A stretch of 37,606 bases of DNA from Clostridia bacterium (lineage in GTDB: Bacteria; Bacillota; Clostridia; Oscillospirales; CAG-272), in the NCBI GenBank assembly GCA_024404975.1, contig JAKSPH010000006.1, forward strand, positions 1-37,606. The letters are read 5' to 3'. Below are positions 24,831 to 34,144 of the stretch, one piece after another. Numbering within the stretch: position 1 is the first letter of the stretch; every line of letters starts with the position of its first letter. Position numbers and translations under genes: made by a program. The notes beneath the pieces are model-generated. The model was not told the DNA's origin and did not search any database. It saw only the letters and a list, made by a program, of their open reading frames with translations.

Positions 24831-25718
24831 ATGATGAAAAGTATGACCGCTTTCGGGCGGGCAAAAAGGGAGGGCGCGGAGAAAGACGTTACCGTCGAAC
24901 TTCGCTCTGTCAATTCCCGTTTCTTCGATTGCACGGTGAAAATGCCACGCGCCTTCGCCTGCCTTGAAGAACGCATCAAAAACTACATTCAGAAAAACGC
25001 CGTCAGCCGTGCCAAGGTAGACGTGTACATTACCGTAGCGGAACATTCTGCTGCCGGTACCGTTGTATCTCTTGACCGCGGATATGCGGAGAGCTATCTC
25101 AAAGCGCTTTACGAACTGCGCGACACCTTCGGACTTCCCGACGACATCACCGCGATGAGCGTTGCGAGAAATTCCGATCTGTTCACCTTCGCGCGTACTG
25201 AAGAGGATGCCGAAGCGCTGTGGGCGGAACTCGTTCCCGTGCTTGACGAAGCCATCGCCGGTTACGTTGCCATGCGCACGAAAGAGGGGCAGAAAGCCGA
25301 GGCGGACCTCAAAGCCAAGGTCGAACTCGTACGTTCCTTCACCGACCGCGTGGAAGCCATTTCCAAAGAGGACACCGTCGGCTACCGCGACAAACTCGAA
25401 GCAAGACTCCGTCAGATCCTGAACGACAACTCGGTGCAGATCGACGAGAACCGTCTGCTCACCGAATGCGCCCTTTGGGCGGATAAGATCGCCATTGACG
25501 AGGAACTTGTCAGACTTCGTTCGCATTTCGGCGCGTTCTACGACATTGCCGCGCTCCCCGAACCGTCGGGAAGAAAACTCGATTTCCTGATGCAGGAAAT
25601 GAACCGCGAAACGAACACCATCGGCTCCAAAGCCAATAACGCACGTATCGCAAGGATCGTCGTCGATATGAAGGGCGAACTCGAAAAGATGCGTGAGCAG
25701 ATCCAGAACCTCGAATGA
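24831..25718 (+). CDS. yicC: YicC family protein (endoribonuclease)
   Basis: 295 residues. It begins with the family signature [10 protein letters not shown], and the N-terminal YicC domain (about 1-155) has [12 protein letters not shown]. The C-terminal DUF1732 region ends with [19 protein letters not shown] and a helical tail. E. coli YicC is an endoribonuclease acting on small RNAs. ATG codons occur at 24831 and 24834; AAGGAG at 24814-24819 fits 24831 better. It lies 26 nt before remA, a conserved neighbour. Confidence 0.94.
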   Translation: MMKSMTAFGRAKREGAEKDVTVELRSVNSRFFDCTVKMPRAFACLEERIKNYIQKNAVSRAKVDVYITVAEHSAAGTVVSLDRGYAESYLKALYELRDTFGLPDDITAMSVARNSDLFTFARTEEDAEALWAELVPVLDEAIAGYVAMRTKEGQKAEADLKAKVELVRSFTDRVEAISKEDTVGYRDKLEARLRQILNDNSVQIDENRLLTECALWADKIAIDEELVRLRSHFGAFYDIAALPEPSGRKLDFLMQEMNRETNTIGSKANNARIARIVVDMKGELEKMREQIQNLE

Positions 25719-25743
25719 TCCCCTTCGCAAAGGAGAAGAACAA

Positions 25744-26016
25744 ATGACCAAATTCATCAATATCGGATTCGGAAATATGGTTTCCGTCAACCGCATCGTA
25801 GCGATCGCAAGCCCGGATTCCGCTCCCATCAAGCGTCTGATCCAGGATGCCAAAGAGGCGGACCGTGTGATCGACGTTTCCTGCGGCAGACGTACCCGCG
25901 CCGTGATCATCACGGATTCCGACCACGTGATCCTCTCCGCGATCCAGGCGGAAACCATCACCAACCGTCTGTCGAGCGACGACGAAACCGACGACGAAGA
26001 AACGGAAGAAGAATGA
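25744..26016 (+). CDS. remA: Extracellular matrix regulator RemA (DUF370)
   Basis: 90 residues. The RemA pattern [28 protein letters not shown] and the [20 protein letters not shown] segment are complete, with an acidic tail after about residue 78. In Bacillus, RemA binds DNA and activates biofilm-matrix operons; in Clostridia its targets are less known. The start at 25744 has AAGGAG upstream. The order yicC-remA is conserved, but the usual next gene, gmk, is absent; rpoZ follows after a 45-nt gap. Confidence 0.94.
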   Translation: MTKFINIGFGNMVSVNRIVAIASPDSAPIKRLIQDAKEADRVIDVSCGRRTRAVIITDSDHVILSAIQAETITNRLSSDDETDDEETEEE

Positions 26017-26061
26017 CTTCTTCCCCCGAAACAGAATACATTAAAACGGAGATATAAGAAA

Positions 26062-26328
26062 ATGATTCATCCTACCATTGAAGAACTCACCAAAGGAAAA
26101 CTCAACCGCTACGAACTCGTTGTCGGCGTTGCCAAATGCGCAAGAATCGTGACCGATGAGTACATCAACATCAGAACCCGCGCACAGCGTCTGATCGACA
26201 ACCACGAAACGGACAAAACTCTCGTTTCTCTCATCCCCGCGGAATACAGAGATGAGAAGGCTGTCGCTCTTGCCATCGGCAAACTCTCTTCCGGAAGATT
26301 CGAACTCAAGAGCGCAAGAGAAAACTGA
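26062..26328 (+). CDS. rpoZ: DNA-directed RNA polymerase omega subunit
   Basis: 88 residues. RpoZ features are present: LNRYELVVGVAKCARIV in the first half, an R-T-R-A-Q segment and KAVALAIGKLSSG. Omega binds the beta-prime subunit and helps RNA polymerase assemble. An ATATAAGA leader and a weak GGAG site precede the ATG. priA follows after 74 nt that hold no other gene; the position fits the conserved rpoZ-(coaBC)-priA order with coaBC missing. Confidence 0.93.
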   Translation: MIHPTIEELTKGKLNRYELVVGVAKCARIVTDEYINIRTRAQRLIDNHETDKTLVSLIPAEYRDEKAVALAIGKLSSGRFELKSAREN

Positions 26329-26402
26329 TCGAAATTTGAAATGTGCCGTGCCGTCCTCCGCAAGGGAGCGCGGTGCCGGAAAAGAAAGGTTGTGGAAGCG
26401 GT

Positions 26403-28631
26403 ATGTTTTGCGAAGTATATATTCTCGATGCGCCGTTTTCCATTGACCGCGCCTTTGACTACGCGGTCCCGGAAGGGGTAACGCTCATTCCGGGAACTCT
26501 TGTCAAGGTACCTTTCGGCGCGGCGAACCACCGCCGTGACGCCATCGTCACCCGCGTCAAAGAAACGACCGATGCCAAAGAAACCAAGCCCGTGCATACC
26601 GTTCTTCCCGACCGATATTCGCTTTCGGAAGACATGCTCGGGCTATGCTTGTTTTTGAAAAACTATACGCTCTGCACGTTCGGTGAAGCGGTGCGGACGG
26701 TACTTCCGCCCGGCGCACTTTCCGAGAAAGCGAACATCCGCTACCGGCGCAGTTACCGCCTTGCGTTGAGCGAGGAGGAAACGAAAGCCCTCCTTCCCGC
26801 CCTCCGTTCCGACGGACAGAAGATCGTGCTGGAATACTTGCTCCCGATCGGAAACGCGGATGAAGAACTCGTCCGCCGATTGCCGGGTGTCACGGCGGCT
26901 CATCTCTCGGCACTTGTGAAAAAAGGAATATTAGCGCTGACCTCCGCCGAAACGATCCGCAACCCTTACGGCAATTTCGACGGCAAACGCGACACCTCCG
27001 AGATCCGGCTTTCCACCGCGCAGACGGCGGCGTTTGAAACCATCGAGAGTCTGCTTCTGTCGGGAGAACCCCGCGCCGCCCTGCTTTACGGCGTTACGGG
27101 AAGCGGTAAGACCAAGGTCATTATGAAAGCCATCGACCGCACGATCGAAGAGGGCAAGCGCGTCATTATGCTCGTGCCGGAGATCTCGCTCACCCCGCAG
27201 ACCGTCGGCATCTTCTGCTCACGGTACGGCGAGCGCGTGGCGGTCATTCATTCCATGCTCTCGCAGGGAGAACGGCTTGATGCCTACCGACGGATCAAAG
27301 CCGGTGACGTCGATCTTGTCATCGGCACCCGCTCCGCCGTGTTCGCCCCTCTGCCGGATCTCGGCATGATCGTCATCGACGAGGAGCATGAGCATACCTA
27401 CAAATCCGAAAACGATCCCAAATACCACGCGCGCGACGTTGCGGCATACCGCGCAGGGCAGAGCAAAGCGCTGATGCTCCTCGCCTCCGCGACACCGTCC
27501 GTGGAAAGTTTCCATAAAGCCAAAACGGGAAAATATACCCTCGTCCCTCTGCGTGAGCGATACGGCGGTGTCGGACTTCCGACCGCGTACGTCGTCGATA
27601 TGCGTGAGGAACTCAAGCAGGGCAACACCTCTCCCGTCAGCCGCCGTTTGCTCGAATCCCTGAATCTCGCGTATGAGAGGGAAGAACAGTCGATTCTGTT
27701 CCTCAATCGCCGCGGTTTCCACAGTCAGATCTCCTGCAAATCCTGCGGTGAAGTTCTGCTCTGTCCGCATTGCTCGGTTTCCCTGACGCACCACAAGACC
27801 AAGAGCGGAGCCAAACTGCTTTGCCACCTTTGCGGCTACTCCGCGCCCGTGCCGAAGAACTGCCCCTCCTGCGGCAGTGAGAATCTCTCTTTCCTCGGCT
27901 TCGGTACGCAAAAACTCGAAACCGATCTTGCCGCTTTCCTGCCCGACGCGCGGATCCTGCGAATGGATGCCGATACGACCGGACAGAAAATGGCTTACGA
28001 TAAAATGCTTGACGATTTCCGAAAAGAAGAATACGACGTCATGCTCGGCACGCAGATGGTCACCAAGGGACACGATTTCCCGAAAGTCACTCTCGTCGGC
28101 GTTCTCCTGGCGGATGCCTCGCTTTACGTCAGCGATTTCCGCGCCTCGGAACGCACGTTCTCCCTTTTGACACAGGTCATTGGAAGAGCGGGACGCGCCG
28201 GTGCCGGTGCCGCCGTCATTCAGACCTTCAATCCGGAAAACGAGATCATCCGTCTTGCCTGCAAGCAGGATTACGACACCTTCTACCGCGGTGAGATCGC
28301 GTTGCGGAAGGAACTGTCCTACCCGCCGTTCTGCGATATGGCGTTGCTCACCGTGACCTCCGAGGACGAGCGCGTCCTGTTTGAGGAAACCGGACGGTTG
28401 CGTGATCTGATGGAACAAAAGTTGGTATCCGATTACGCGGGTATCCCGTTCCAGGTGTTCGGCCCGTTTGAGGCGGCGATCTACAAAGCCAACGAAAAAT
28501 ACCGCCTGCGGCTCGTCGTCAAATGCAAACTCAACGCGGATTCCCGAAAATTCTTCCGTGAACTGCTCTGCCTTTACGCACCGAAAAAGAACGTCACCCT
28601 TGCGGTTGACCTGAATCCATTGACCGTATAA
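26403..28631 (+). CDS. priA: Primosomal replication-restart helicase PriA
   Basis: 742 residues, full length. The N-terminal DNA-binding part (about 1-105, starting CEVYILDAPFSIDRAFDYAVP) is followed by a superfamily 2 helicase core. Walker A is GVTGSGKT at 230-237 and Walker B is DEEH at 326-329. An inserted zinc domain has eight cysteines (CKSC, CPHC, CHLC and CPSC pairs). PriA reloads the replisome at stalled forks. I chose the ATG at 26403 because the family N-terminus starts there; an upstream codon at 26343 adds an unrelated stretch. The ribosome site, GGAAG, is weak and close. Confidence 0.96.
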   Translation: MFCEVYILDAPFSIDRAFDYAVPEGVTLIPGTLVKVPFGAANHRRDAIVTRVKETTDAKETKPVHTVLPDRYSLSEDMLGLCLFLKNYTLCTFGEAVRTVLPPGALSEKANIRYRRSYRLALSEEETKALLPALRSDGQKIVLEYLLPIGNADEELVRRLPGVTAAHLSALVKKGILALTSAETIRNPYGNFDGKRDTSEIRLSTAQTAAFETIESLLLSGEPRAALLYGVTGSGKTKVIMKAIDRTIEEGKRVIMLVPEISLTPQTVGIFCSRYGERVAVIHSMLSQGERLDAYRRIKAGDVDLVIGTRSAVFAPLPDLGMIVIDEEHEHTYKSENDPKYHARDVAAYRAGQSKALMLLASATPSVESFHKAKTGKYTLVPLRERYGGVGLPTAYVVDMREELKQGNTSPVSRRLLESLNLAYEREEQSILFLNRRGFHSQISCKSCGEVLLCPHCSVSLTHHKTKSGAKLLCHLCGYSAPVPKNCPSCGSENLSFLGFGTQKLETDLAAFLPDARILRMDADTTGQKMAYDKMLDDFRKEEYDVMLGTQMVTKGHDFPKVTLVGVLLADASLYVSDFRASERTFSLLTQVIGRAGRAGAGAAVIQTFNPENEIIRLACKQDYDTFYRGEIALRKELSYPPFCDMALLTVTSEDERVLFEETGRLRDLMEQKLVSDYAGIPFQVFGPFEAAIYKANEKYRLRLVVKCKLNADSRKFFRELLCLYAPKKNVTLAVDLNPLTV

Positions 28632-28649
28632 AGAAAGGAACCCCATTTC

Positions 28650-29117
28650 ATGGCACTTCTGAACATTGTCAAAGAAGGAGATCCCACTCTCCGTAAAATT
28701 TCCCGCCCCGTTACCGAAATCACCCCCCGAATTCTGACGCTTCTGGACGATATGACCGAAACCATGCGCCATGCCGACGGATGCGGACTTGCCGCGCCCC
28801 AGGTCGGTATTCTCCGCCGCGTTGTCGTCATTGAAGTCGAACCGGGCAAGGTGTTTGAAATGATCAACCCCAAGATCGTTGCTTTCGCCGGTCATCAGGA
28901 AGGTGTCGAGGGATGCCTCTCCATCCCCGGTAAGGCGGGTATCACAAACCGTCCCGCCGCAGTTACCGTCCGTTACACGGACAGAGAAGGAAAGTTGATG
29001 GAACTCCGCGGCACGGAACTTTTGGCGCGCGCCATCTGCCACGAAACCGACCATCTTGACGGAAAACTGTTCATCGACGAGGGAATTCAGATCCGTCCGA
29101 TCAAAGAAGAGGACTGA
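28650..29117 (+). CDS. def: Peptide deformylase
   Basis: 155 residues. All three motifs are present: GCGLAAPQVG, EGCLSIPG with the metal ligand C89, and HETDH with H131, E132 and H135. The enzyme removes the formyl group from new polypeptides in the cytoplasm using a bound metal. AAAGGA precedes the ATG. It lies 18 nt after priA and 36 nt before fmt, which supplies the formyl group on the initiator tRNA, a conserved functional pair. Confidence 0.97.
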   Translation: MALLNIVKEGDPTLRKISRPVTEITPRILTLLDDMTETMRHADGCGLAAPQVGILRRVVVIEVEPGKVFEMINPKIVAFAGHQEGVEGCLSIPGKAGITNRPAAVTVRYTDREGKLMELRGTELLARAICHETDHLDGKLFIDEGIQIRPIKEED

Positions 29118-29153
29118 CCCTCTATTCCCGCTTCATACGAAAGGTAATTTATC

Positions 29154-30089
29154 GTGAGAATTTTATTTATGGGTACGCCGGAGATCGCGGCGACCTGCCT
29201 GCGTACTCTGATCGAAAACGGTCAGAACGTCGTCGGCGCGGTCACGCGCGAGGATAAACCGAAGGGCAGAGGAAAAGTCCTCACCGCCCCGCCGGTCAAA
29301 GAACTTGCCATGGAACACGGCATCCCCGTGTATCAGCCGAAAACCCTGCGTGACGGCACGTTTGACGAAACGCTCAAAGAGATCAATCCCGATCTGATCC
29401 TCGTCGTTGCCTACGGCAGGATTCTTCCGCCCTCGGTACTCGATTATCCCAAATACGGATGCATCAACGTCCACGTGTCCCTCCTTCCGAAATTCCGCGG
29501 AGCCGCGCCCATGCAGCGCGCCGTGATGTCGGGAGATAAGGAAACCGGCATCACCATCATGTATATGGATGAAGGACTCGATACGGGGGATATTATCTGT
29601 CAGGAAGCGTTCCCCATCGGTCCCGAAGACGATTTTGAAACCGTCCATGACCGCTCCGCCGAACTCGGCGCGAAAATGCTTCTCGATACCGTCCTTGCCA
29701 TCGGTCGCGGGGAAACTCTCCCGCGCACGAAACAGGACGACACCAAAGCCACGTTTGCTCCCAAGATCGAAAAAGAGGAGTGTCACATCGACTTCACTCG
29801 CCCCGCCTCCGTTCTCGATTGCACGATCCGCGGTATCACGCCCATTCCGATGGCGTACTGTTATCTGAACGGCGCGATGCTGAAAATCGTGAAAGCCGTC
29901 CCCGTGAAGGGCAACGGCACACCCGGAACCGTCCTTTCCTGCGACGGCATCGGGCAGGGAAGTTTCACCGTTTCCTGCGGAGAGGATGCCCTCAAAGTCA
30001 CCGTCGTGATCCCCGAAGGAAAGGGAAGAATGACGGCGGGAGATTTCATTCGCGGCAGAAAGATCAAAGAAGGAGATATATTGAATTGA
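29154..30089 (+). CDS. fmt: Methionyl-tRNA formyltransferase
   Basis: 311 residues starting with GTG at 29154. The N-terminal formyltransferase fold begins RILFMGTPEIAATCL, and the folate site SLLPKFRGAAP lies near residue 110. A C-terminal OB-like domain (about 205-311) binds tRNA. The enzyme formylates Met-tRNA for initiation with 10-formyl-tetrahydrofolate. A weak GAAAGG site precedes the start. Its stop overlaps the TTG start of the zinc peptidase. Confidence 0.96.
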   Translation: MRILFMGTPEIAATCLRTLIENGQNVVGAVTREDKPKGRGKVLTAPPVKELAMEHGIPVYQPKTLRDGTFDETLKEINPDLILVVAYGRILPPSVLDYPKYGCINVHVSLLPKFRGAAPMQRAVMSGDKETGITIMYMDEGLDTGDIICQEAFPIGPEDDFETVHDRSAELGAKMLLDTVLAIGRGETLPRTKQDDTKATFAPKIEKEECHIDFTRPASVLDCTIRGITPIPMAYCYLNGAMLKIVKAVPVKGNGTPGTVLSCDGIGQGSFTVSCGEDALKVTVVIPEGKGRMTAGDFIRGRKIKEGDILN

Positions 30090-30781
30090 TCGAATACGTT
30101 TTATACGTCCTGTTTCTTCTGTCCCTTTTGATTGCCTTGATCGCACAGATCCGTGTGAAAACCACCTTCAACCGCTATTCCAAACAAGCGACCGCCTCCG
30201 GACTTACCGCCGCGCAGGTCGCCCGTATGCTTCTCGACCGAGAGGGGCTTGAAAACGTGCAGATCTGCCGTGTCGGAGGGAAACTGACCGACCATTACGA
30301 TCCGCGATGCGAAACGCTTTTCCTCTCCGACAGTGTCCATGATAACCGCAGCGCCGCCGCCATCGGTGTCGCCGCTCATGAAGCCGGACACGCCATCCAA
30401 CACGCGAGAGATTATCTTCCGCTTACCTTCCGTTCCAAACTCGTTCCGGTCACGAACTTCGCGTCCCGTGCGGCGTGGGTGTTCATTATCATCGGCATCA
30501 TTCTCTATGCCCTCTCGGAACTCGGCTATGCCGTAGCCCTCGTCGGTCTTGCCCTGTATTCCATGACCACGCTGTTCCAACTTGTCACGCTCCCCTGCGA
30601 GTTTGACGCGTCGGGACGCGCGATCCGTCTGATGAAGGATACGGGCTACTTTACGCGATCCGATCTCTCCGTTGCGAAAAAAACGCTCCGTGCCGCCGCC
30701 ATGACCTACGTTGCGGCACTGTTCACCTCGATCCTTCAACTCTTGAGAATCTTCTATATGGTCAGAAACGTGCGAAGATGA
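30086..30781 (+). CDS. YugP-type zinc metallopeptidase (neutral zinc peptidase, PF04298)
   Basis: 231 residues. One membrane helix lies at the N-terminus (about 3-22) and two more around 130-180. The zinc motif HEAGH in AAHEAGHAIQHARDYLP (near residue 95) and the later CEFDASGRA glutamate (about 172) complete a typical gluzincin site. The family is membrane-bound and of unknown substrate. The start is TTG 30086, with AAGGAG at 30070-30075 and overlap with the fmt stop. It is common between fmt and rsmB in Clostridia. It shares ATGA with rsmB. Confidence 0.9.
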   Translation: MIEYVLYVLFLLSLLIALIAQIRVKTTFNRYSKQATASGLTAAQVARMLLDREGLENVQICRVGGKLTDHYDPRCETLFLSDSVHDNRSAAAIGVAAHEAGHAIQHARDYLPLTFRSKLVPVTNFASRAAWVFIIIGIILYALSELGYAVALVGLALYSMTTLFQLVTLPCEFDASGRAIRLMKDTGYFTRSDLSVAKKTLRAAAMTYVAALFTSILQLLRIFYMVRNVRR

Positions 30782-32103
30782 ATATCCGTGAAATTGTTGT
30801 CCGTTTGCTCGACGATTATGAGAACAGCGGAAAATATGTAAACCTTTCTTTGAATTCCCATCTGCTTGACGGCTTGGATACCGCCGACCGCGGACGCGTG
30901 ACCAACCTGCTTTACACCTCTGTCGAGCATAAGATCACACTCGATTACGCCGTTACGACGTGGGGCGCCCGTTCCCGCGATGCCATTGATTCCCATACCC
31001 TCAACGTGCTTCGCGTCGGGCTTTGCGGTCTGTTCTATCAGGACAGGATCCCCGCGTTTGCTTCCGTCAACGAAACTGTGAAACTCGCCCGCCATCCGGG
31101 TGAGAGAGCCTTTATCAACGCCCTTCTGCGCCGTGCCGCCGCGGAAAAGGAAGCCGGAAACTTTCTCCCACTGCCGGATCGGAAGAAGAACCCCGCCCGC
31201 TATCTTTCCGTCGCGTATTCCTTCCCGCTTCCGACCGTGCGTCTGTTTATCTCTCTGTACGGTGAAGACGGCGCGGAGAGATTGCTTGCCCGCTTCAATG
31301 AGAAACCGTCCCTGACGGTCACCGTCAACACGGAAAAGACCGACCGTGAAGGGTATCTCAAAAAACTCAACCGTGAGGGCATTGCCGCCGAGAGAACGAA
31401 ATTCTCTCCGAACGGCATCCGCATCCCCGACTCGCAGAATCCGAAGGCGTTGCCCGGTTTCGGGGACGGCGAATTTTTCGTGCAGGATGAAGCCAGCCAG
31501 ATCCATGGAATGATCCTTGCCCCCGCCCCCGGAATGCGCGTGATCGACGTCTGTGCCGCCCCCGGCGGAAAGAGTTTTGCCGCCGCGCTCTCGATGAAAA
31601 ACAAGGGGGAAGTGATCTCCTTCGATCTCCACGAAAACAAACTTTCGCTCATCGAAAACGGCGCCCGCCGCCTGGGACTTTCCGTTGTCCGCACCGAAGC
31701 GCGTGATGCCTTGGAACCGGACGAAACTCTGTTCGGCACGGCGGACCGCGTGGTCTGCGACGTGCCTTGCTCCGGACTCGGCGTTCTCGGAAAGAAACCC
31801 GACCTGCGCTATAAAGAGGAAACCGCGCTCGACACCCTCCCCGAACTTGCCCTCGGCATCCTCACGGCTTCGGCGAACTACCTCAAAGCCGACGGCGTTC
31901 TGCTCTATTCCACCTGCACGCTGAACCCCAAAGAGAACCGTGCCGTCGTGGATGCGTTCCTTGCCGAACACCCCGAATTTACTCTTGTACCTTTCGCCGT
32001 CGGACAGAAAAATTGCCCCGACGGAGATCTGACGCTCCTGCCCCACGAGGACGGAACGGACGGATTCTATATCGCTAAACTTCAGCGGAGAAATCAATTA
32101 TGA
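30778..32103 (+). CDS. rsmB: 16S rRNA (cytosine-C5)-methyltransferase RsmB
   Basis: 441 residues. The N-terminal NusB-like helical domain (about 1-130) is followed by a Rossmann methyltransferase domain. VIDVCAAPGGKS binds SAM. Two cysteines mark the C5-methyltransferase site: C331 in the PC motif (DVPCSGLG) and C380 in STCTLNPKEN, which is the likely nucleophile. RsmB methylates C967 of 16S rRNA (E. coli numbering). It overlaps the genes on both sides by 4 nt. Confidence 0.96.
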   Translation: MNIREIVVRLLDDYENSGKYVNLSLNSHLLDGLDTADRGRVTNLLYTSVEHKITLDYAVTTWGARSRDAIDSHTLNVLRVGLCGLFYQDRIPAFASVNETVKLARHPGERAFINALLRRAAAEKEAGNFLPLPDRKKNPARYLSVAYSFPLPTVRLFISLYGEDGAERLLARFNEKPSLTVTVNTEKTDREGYLKKLNREGIAAERTKFSPNGIRIPDSQNPKALPGFGDGEFFVQDEASQIHGMILAPAPGMRVIDVCAAPGGKSFAAALSMKNKGEVISFDLHENKLSLIENGARRLGLSVVRTEARDALEPDETLFGTADRVVCDVPCSGLGVLGKKPDLRYKEETALDTLPELALGILTASANYLKADGVLLYSTCTLNPKENRAVVDAFLAEHPEFTLVPFAVGQKNCPDGDLTLLPHEDGTDGFYIAKLQRRNQL

Positions 32104-33161
32104 TCGATACCTATTCCATGAACCGGCAGGAACTCGAAACCCTCCTCGCTTCATGGGGACAGCCGAAATTCCGTGCCGCGCAGGTTTACGCATGGCAGAA
32201 GGAGGGGACCCCCGTCAGCGAGATGTCCAACCTGCCCAAAGCCCTGCGCGAGAAATTGCAGACCGAAGTGACCGACACCCTGCCGAAAGTGGAAGAAAAA
32301 TACGTATCCGCCATCGACGGCACGGTGAAATACCTTTTCCGCCTTTACGACGGCGAGTGTGTCGAGAGCGTACTGATGAAATACAAGCACGGCAATACCC
32401 TGTGCATTTCCAGTGAAGTCGGTTGTCCGATGGGATGCCGCTTCTGCGCCTCCACCCTTGGCGGTAAGATCCGCAACCTCTTGCCTTCCGAACTGTTGGG
32501 ACAGATCATCGCCGCCAACCGCGACAGCGGGGAACGCGTGTCCAACATCGTCATGATGGGCATCGGAGAACCGCTCGACAACTACGACAACGTCATCCGC
32601 TTTCTGAAACTCGTCAACGACGAGGAAGGATTGAATATCGGTTACCGGCACATCTCGCTTTCGACCTGCGGCATCGTTCCGAGGATCCTCGAACTCGCGA
32701 AAGAGGAATTCCCCATTACGCTCTCCATCTCGCTCCACGCATCCAATGACGAAAAGCGGAGCGCCGTGATGCCGGTCAATAATAAATGGAACATAGACGC
32801 GCTGCTCTCCGCTTGTGTCACCTACTACAAGACCACGGGCAGACGCATTTCGTTTGAATACACACTCATCTCCGGGAAGAACGATTCCGAGGCGGATGCC
32901 AAGGAACTCGGAACCCTTCTCAAAAACGCCTTCCGTGGGACAGGCGCCCCCATTCACGTGAATCTGATCCGTGTCAACGAGGTCAAGGAAACGGGAATGA
33001 AGCAGGGGACGGCGGAAGAAGCCAACCGCTTTGCCGAAACGCTCGGAAGATACGGCATCGTCGCCACCGTCCGCCGCCGTTTGGGTTCGGACGTGAATGC
33101 CGCCTGCGGACAACTTCGCCGTCAGCACAGGCAACAGGAAAACGAAGGAGAAAAGGATTGA
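32100..33161 (+). CDS. rlmN: Dual-specificity RNA methyltransferase RlmN
   Basis: 353 residues. The radical-SAM cluster cysteines are C109, C113 and C116 (C-x3-C-x2-C, within GCRFCAS), and the family's second essential cysteine is C336 near the C-terminus (NAACGQL). RlmN methylates C2 of adenosine 2503 in 23S rRNA and of A37 in some tRNAs. The N-terminal helical region contacts RNA. The gene starts inside the rsmB stop (ATGA), and its own stop overlaps the TTG of rsgA. The usual intervening prpC and prkC genes are absent. Confidence 0.97.
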   Translation: MIDTYSMNRQELETLLASWGQPKFRAAQVYAWQKEGTPVSEMSNLPKALREKLQTEVTDTLPKVEEKYVSAIDGTVKYLFRLYDGECVESVLMKYKHGNTLCISSEVGCPMGCRFCASTLGGKIRNLLPSELLGQIIAANRDSGERVSNIVMMGIGEPLDNYDNVIRFLKLVNDEEGLNIGYRHISLSTCGIVPRILELAKEEFPITLSISLHASNDEKRSAVMPVNNKWNIDALLSACVTYYKTTGRRISFEYTLISGKNDSEADAKELGTLLKNAFRGTGAPIHVNLIRVNEVKETGMKQGTAEEANRFAETLGRYGIVATVRRRLGSDVNAACGQLRRQHRQQENEGEKD

Positions 33162-34102
33162 TCACAGAGAAAACAGGAAAGATTGTCAAAGGTCTCGGCG
33201 GACTGTTTGAAGTCCGCATCCCCGAACCCGACGGTTCGGTCACCCGCCTTTGCCTTCATGCGAAAAAGACACTTCACAGAGCCGATGAGAAACTTCTGAT
33301 CGGCGATAACGTCAAAGTGTCCTCGGATGATTCCACGCCCGACGGTGCGGTCATTTCCGAGGTTTTTCCGCGTTCTTCCGCCTTGATCCGACCGCCTCTT
33401 GCCAATCTCGATCTTCTGCTCGTTACCTTCGCAGCGGAAAAACCCGAACCCGTGCTTGAAACCGTGGATAAACTCATCGCCATCGCGGAGTTCCACCGCA
33501 TTGAAGTTGCCGTCATCATCACCAAGAGAGATCTCAATTCCGCCCTCGCGGAATCCTATGCGCAGATCTACCGCAAGGCGGGATTCCCCGTGTTCATCAC
33601 GTCGAGTACGGCGGACGAAGGCATCCGCGAGGTGTCCGAATTCGTACATAATTTCACCAAGGGCGGAAAGATCGCCGCGTTTGCCGGTGCCTCCGGTGTC
33701 GGAAAATCCTCCTTGATGAACGCGCTTTTTCCCGACTTGTGTTTACAGACTTCCGCGATTTCGCAAAAAGTCGAGCGCGGAAAACATACCACAAGATCCG
33801 TCGAGATCTTCGATATGGAGGCAAACGATCCCGAAACCGGCTTCCTCGCCGATACCCCCGGATTCTCGCTGATCGATTTTGAACGGTTTGATTTCTTCGG
33901 GCTTGACGATCTGCTTTCGACCTTCCGTGACATCGCCCCCTACCGGGGAAAGTGCCGCTACGCGGATTGCGCCCACGTCGGCGAAAGTTCTGCGGAATGT
34001 GCGGTAGCCAAAGCCGCCGAGGACGGAGAGATCTCCCCCTCGCGTTTGTCCTCCTACCGCGCCGTCTACCGCGTGTTGAAAAACAAGAACAAATATAATT
34101 AA
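33158..34102 (+). CDS. rsgA: Small ribosomal subunit biogenesis GTPase RsgA
   Basis: 314 residues. An N-terminal OB domain (about 1-65) is followed by a circularly permuted GTPase domain: G4 motif TKRD first, then G1 GASGVGKSS (177-185, with K183), G2 around GKHTTRS, and G3 DTPGFS. A C-terminal zinc site is formed by the C-x4-C-x-H...C pattern in CRYADCAHVG. RsgA helps mature the 30S subunit. TTG 33158 is fixed by its overlap with the rlmN stop and by AAGGAG upstream. It ends the long operon. Confidence 0.96.
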   Translation: MITEKTGKIVKGLGGLFEVRIPEPDGSVTRLCLHAKKTLHRADEKLLIGDNVKVSSDDSTPDGAVISEVFPRSSALIRPPLANLDLLLVTFAAEKPEPVLETVDKLIAIAEFHRIEVAVIITKRDLNSALAESYAQIYRKAGFPVFITSSTADEGIREVSEFVHNFTKGGKIAAFAGASGVGKSSLMNALFPDLCLQTSAISQKVERGKHTTRSVEIFDMEANDPETGFLADTPGFSLIDFERFDFFGLDDLLSTFRDIAPYRGKCRYADCAHVGESSAECAVAKAAEDGEISPSRLSSYRAVYRVLKNKNKYN

Positions 34103-34129
34103 AAAAAGGCGGAGAATCCGCCTTTTTTT
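34101..34129. terminator. Bidirectional terminator between rsgA and the DUF11 gene
   Basis: GGCGGA (34108-34113) and TCCGCC (34117-34122) around a GAA loop, extended by A-run/T-run pairing on both flanks. Confidence 0.9.
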
Positions 34130-34144
34130 AATGGTTCAGACAGT

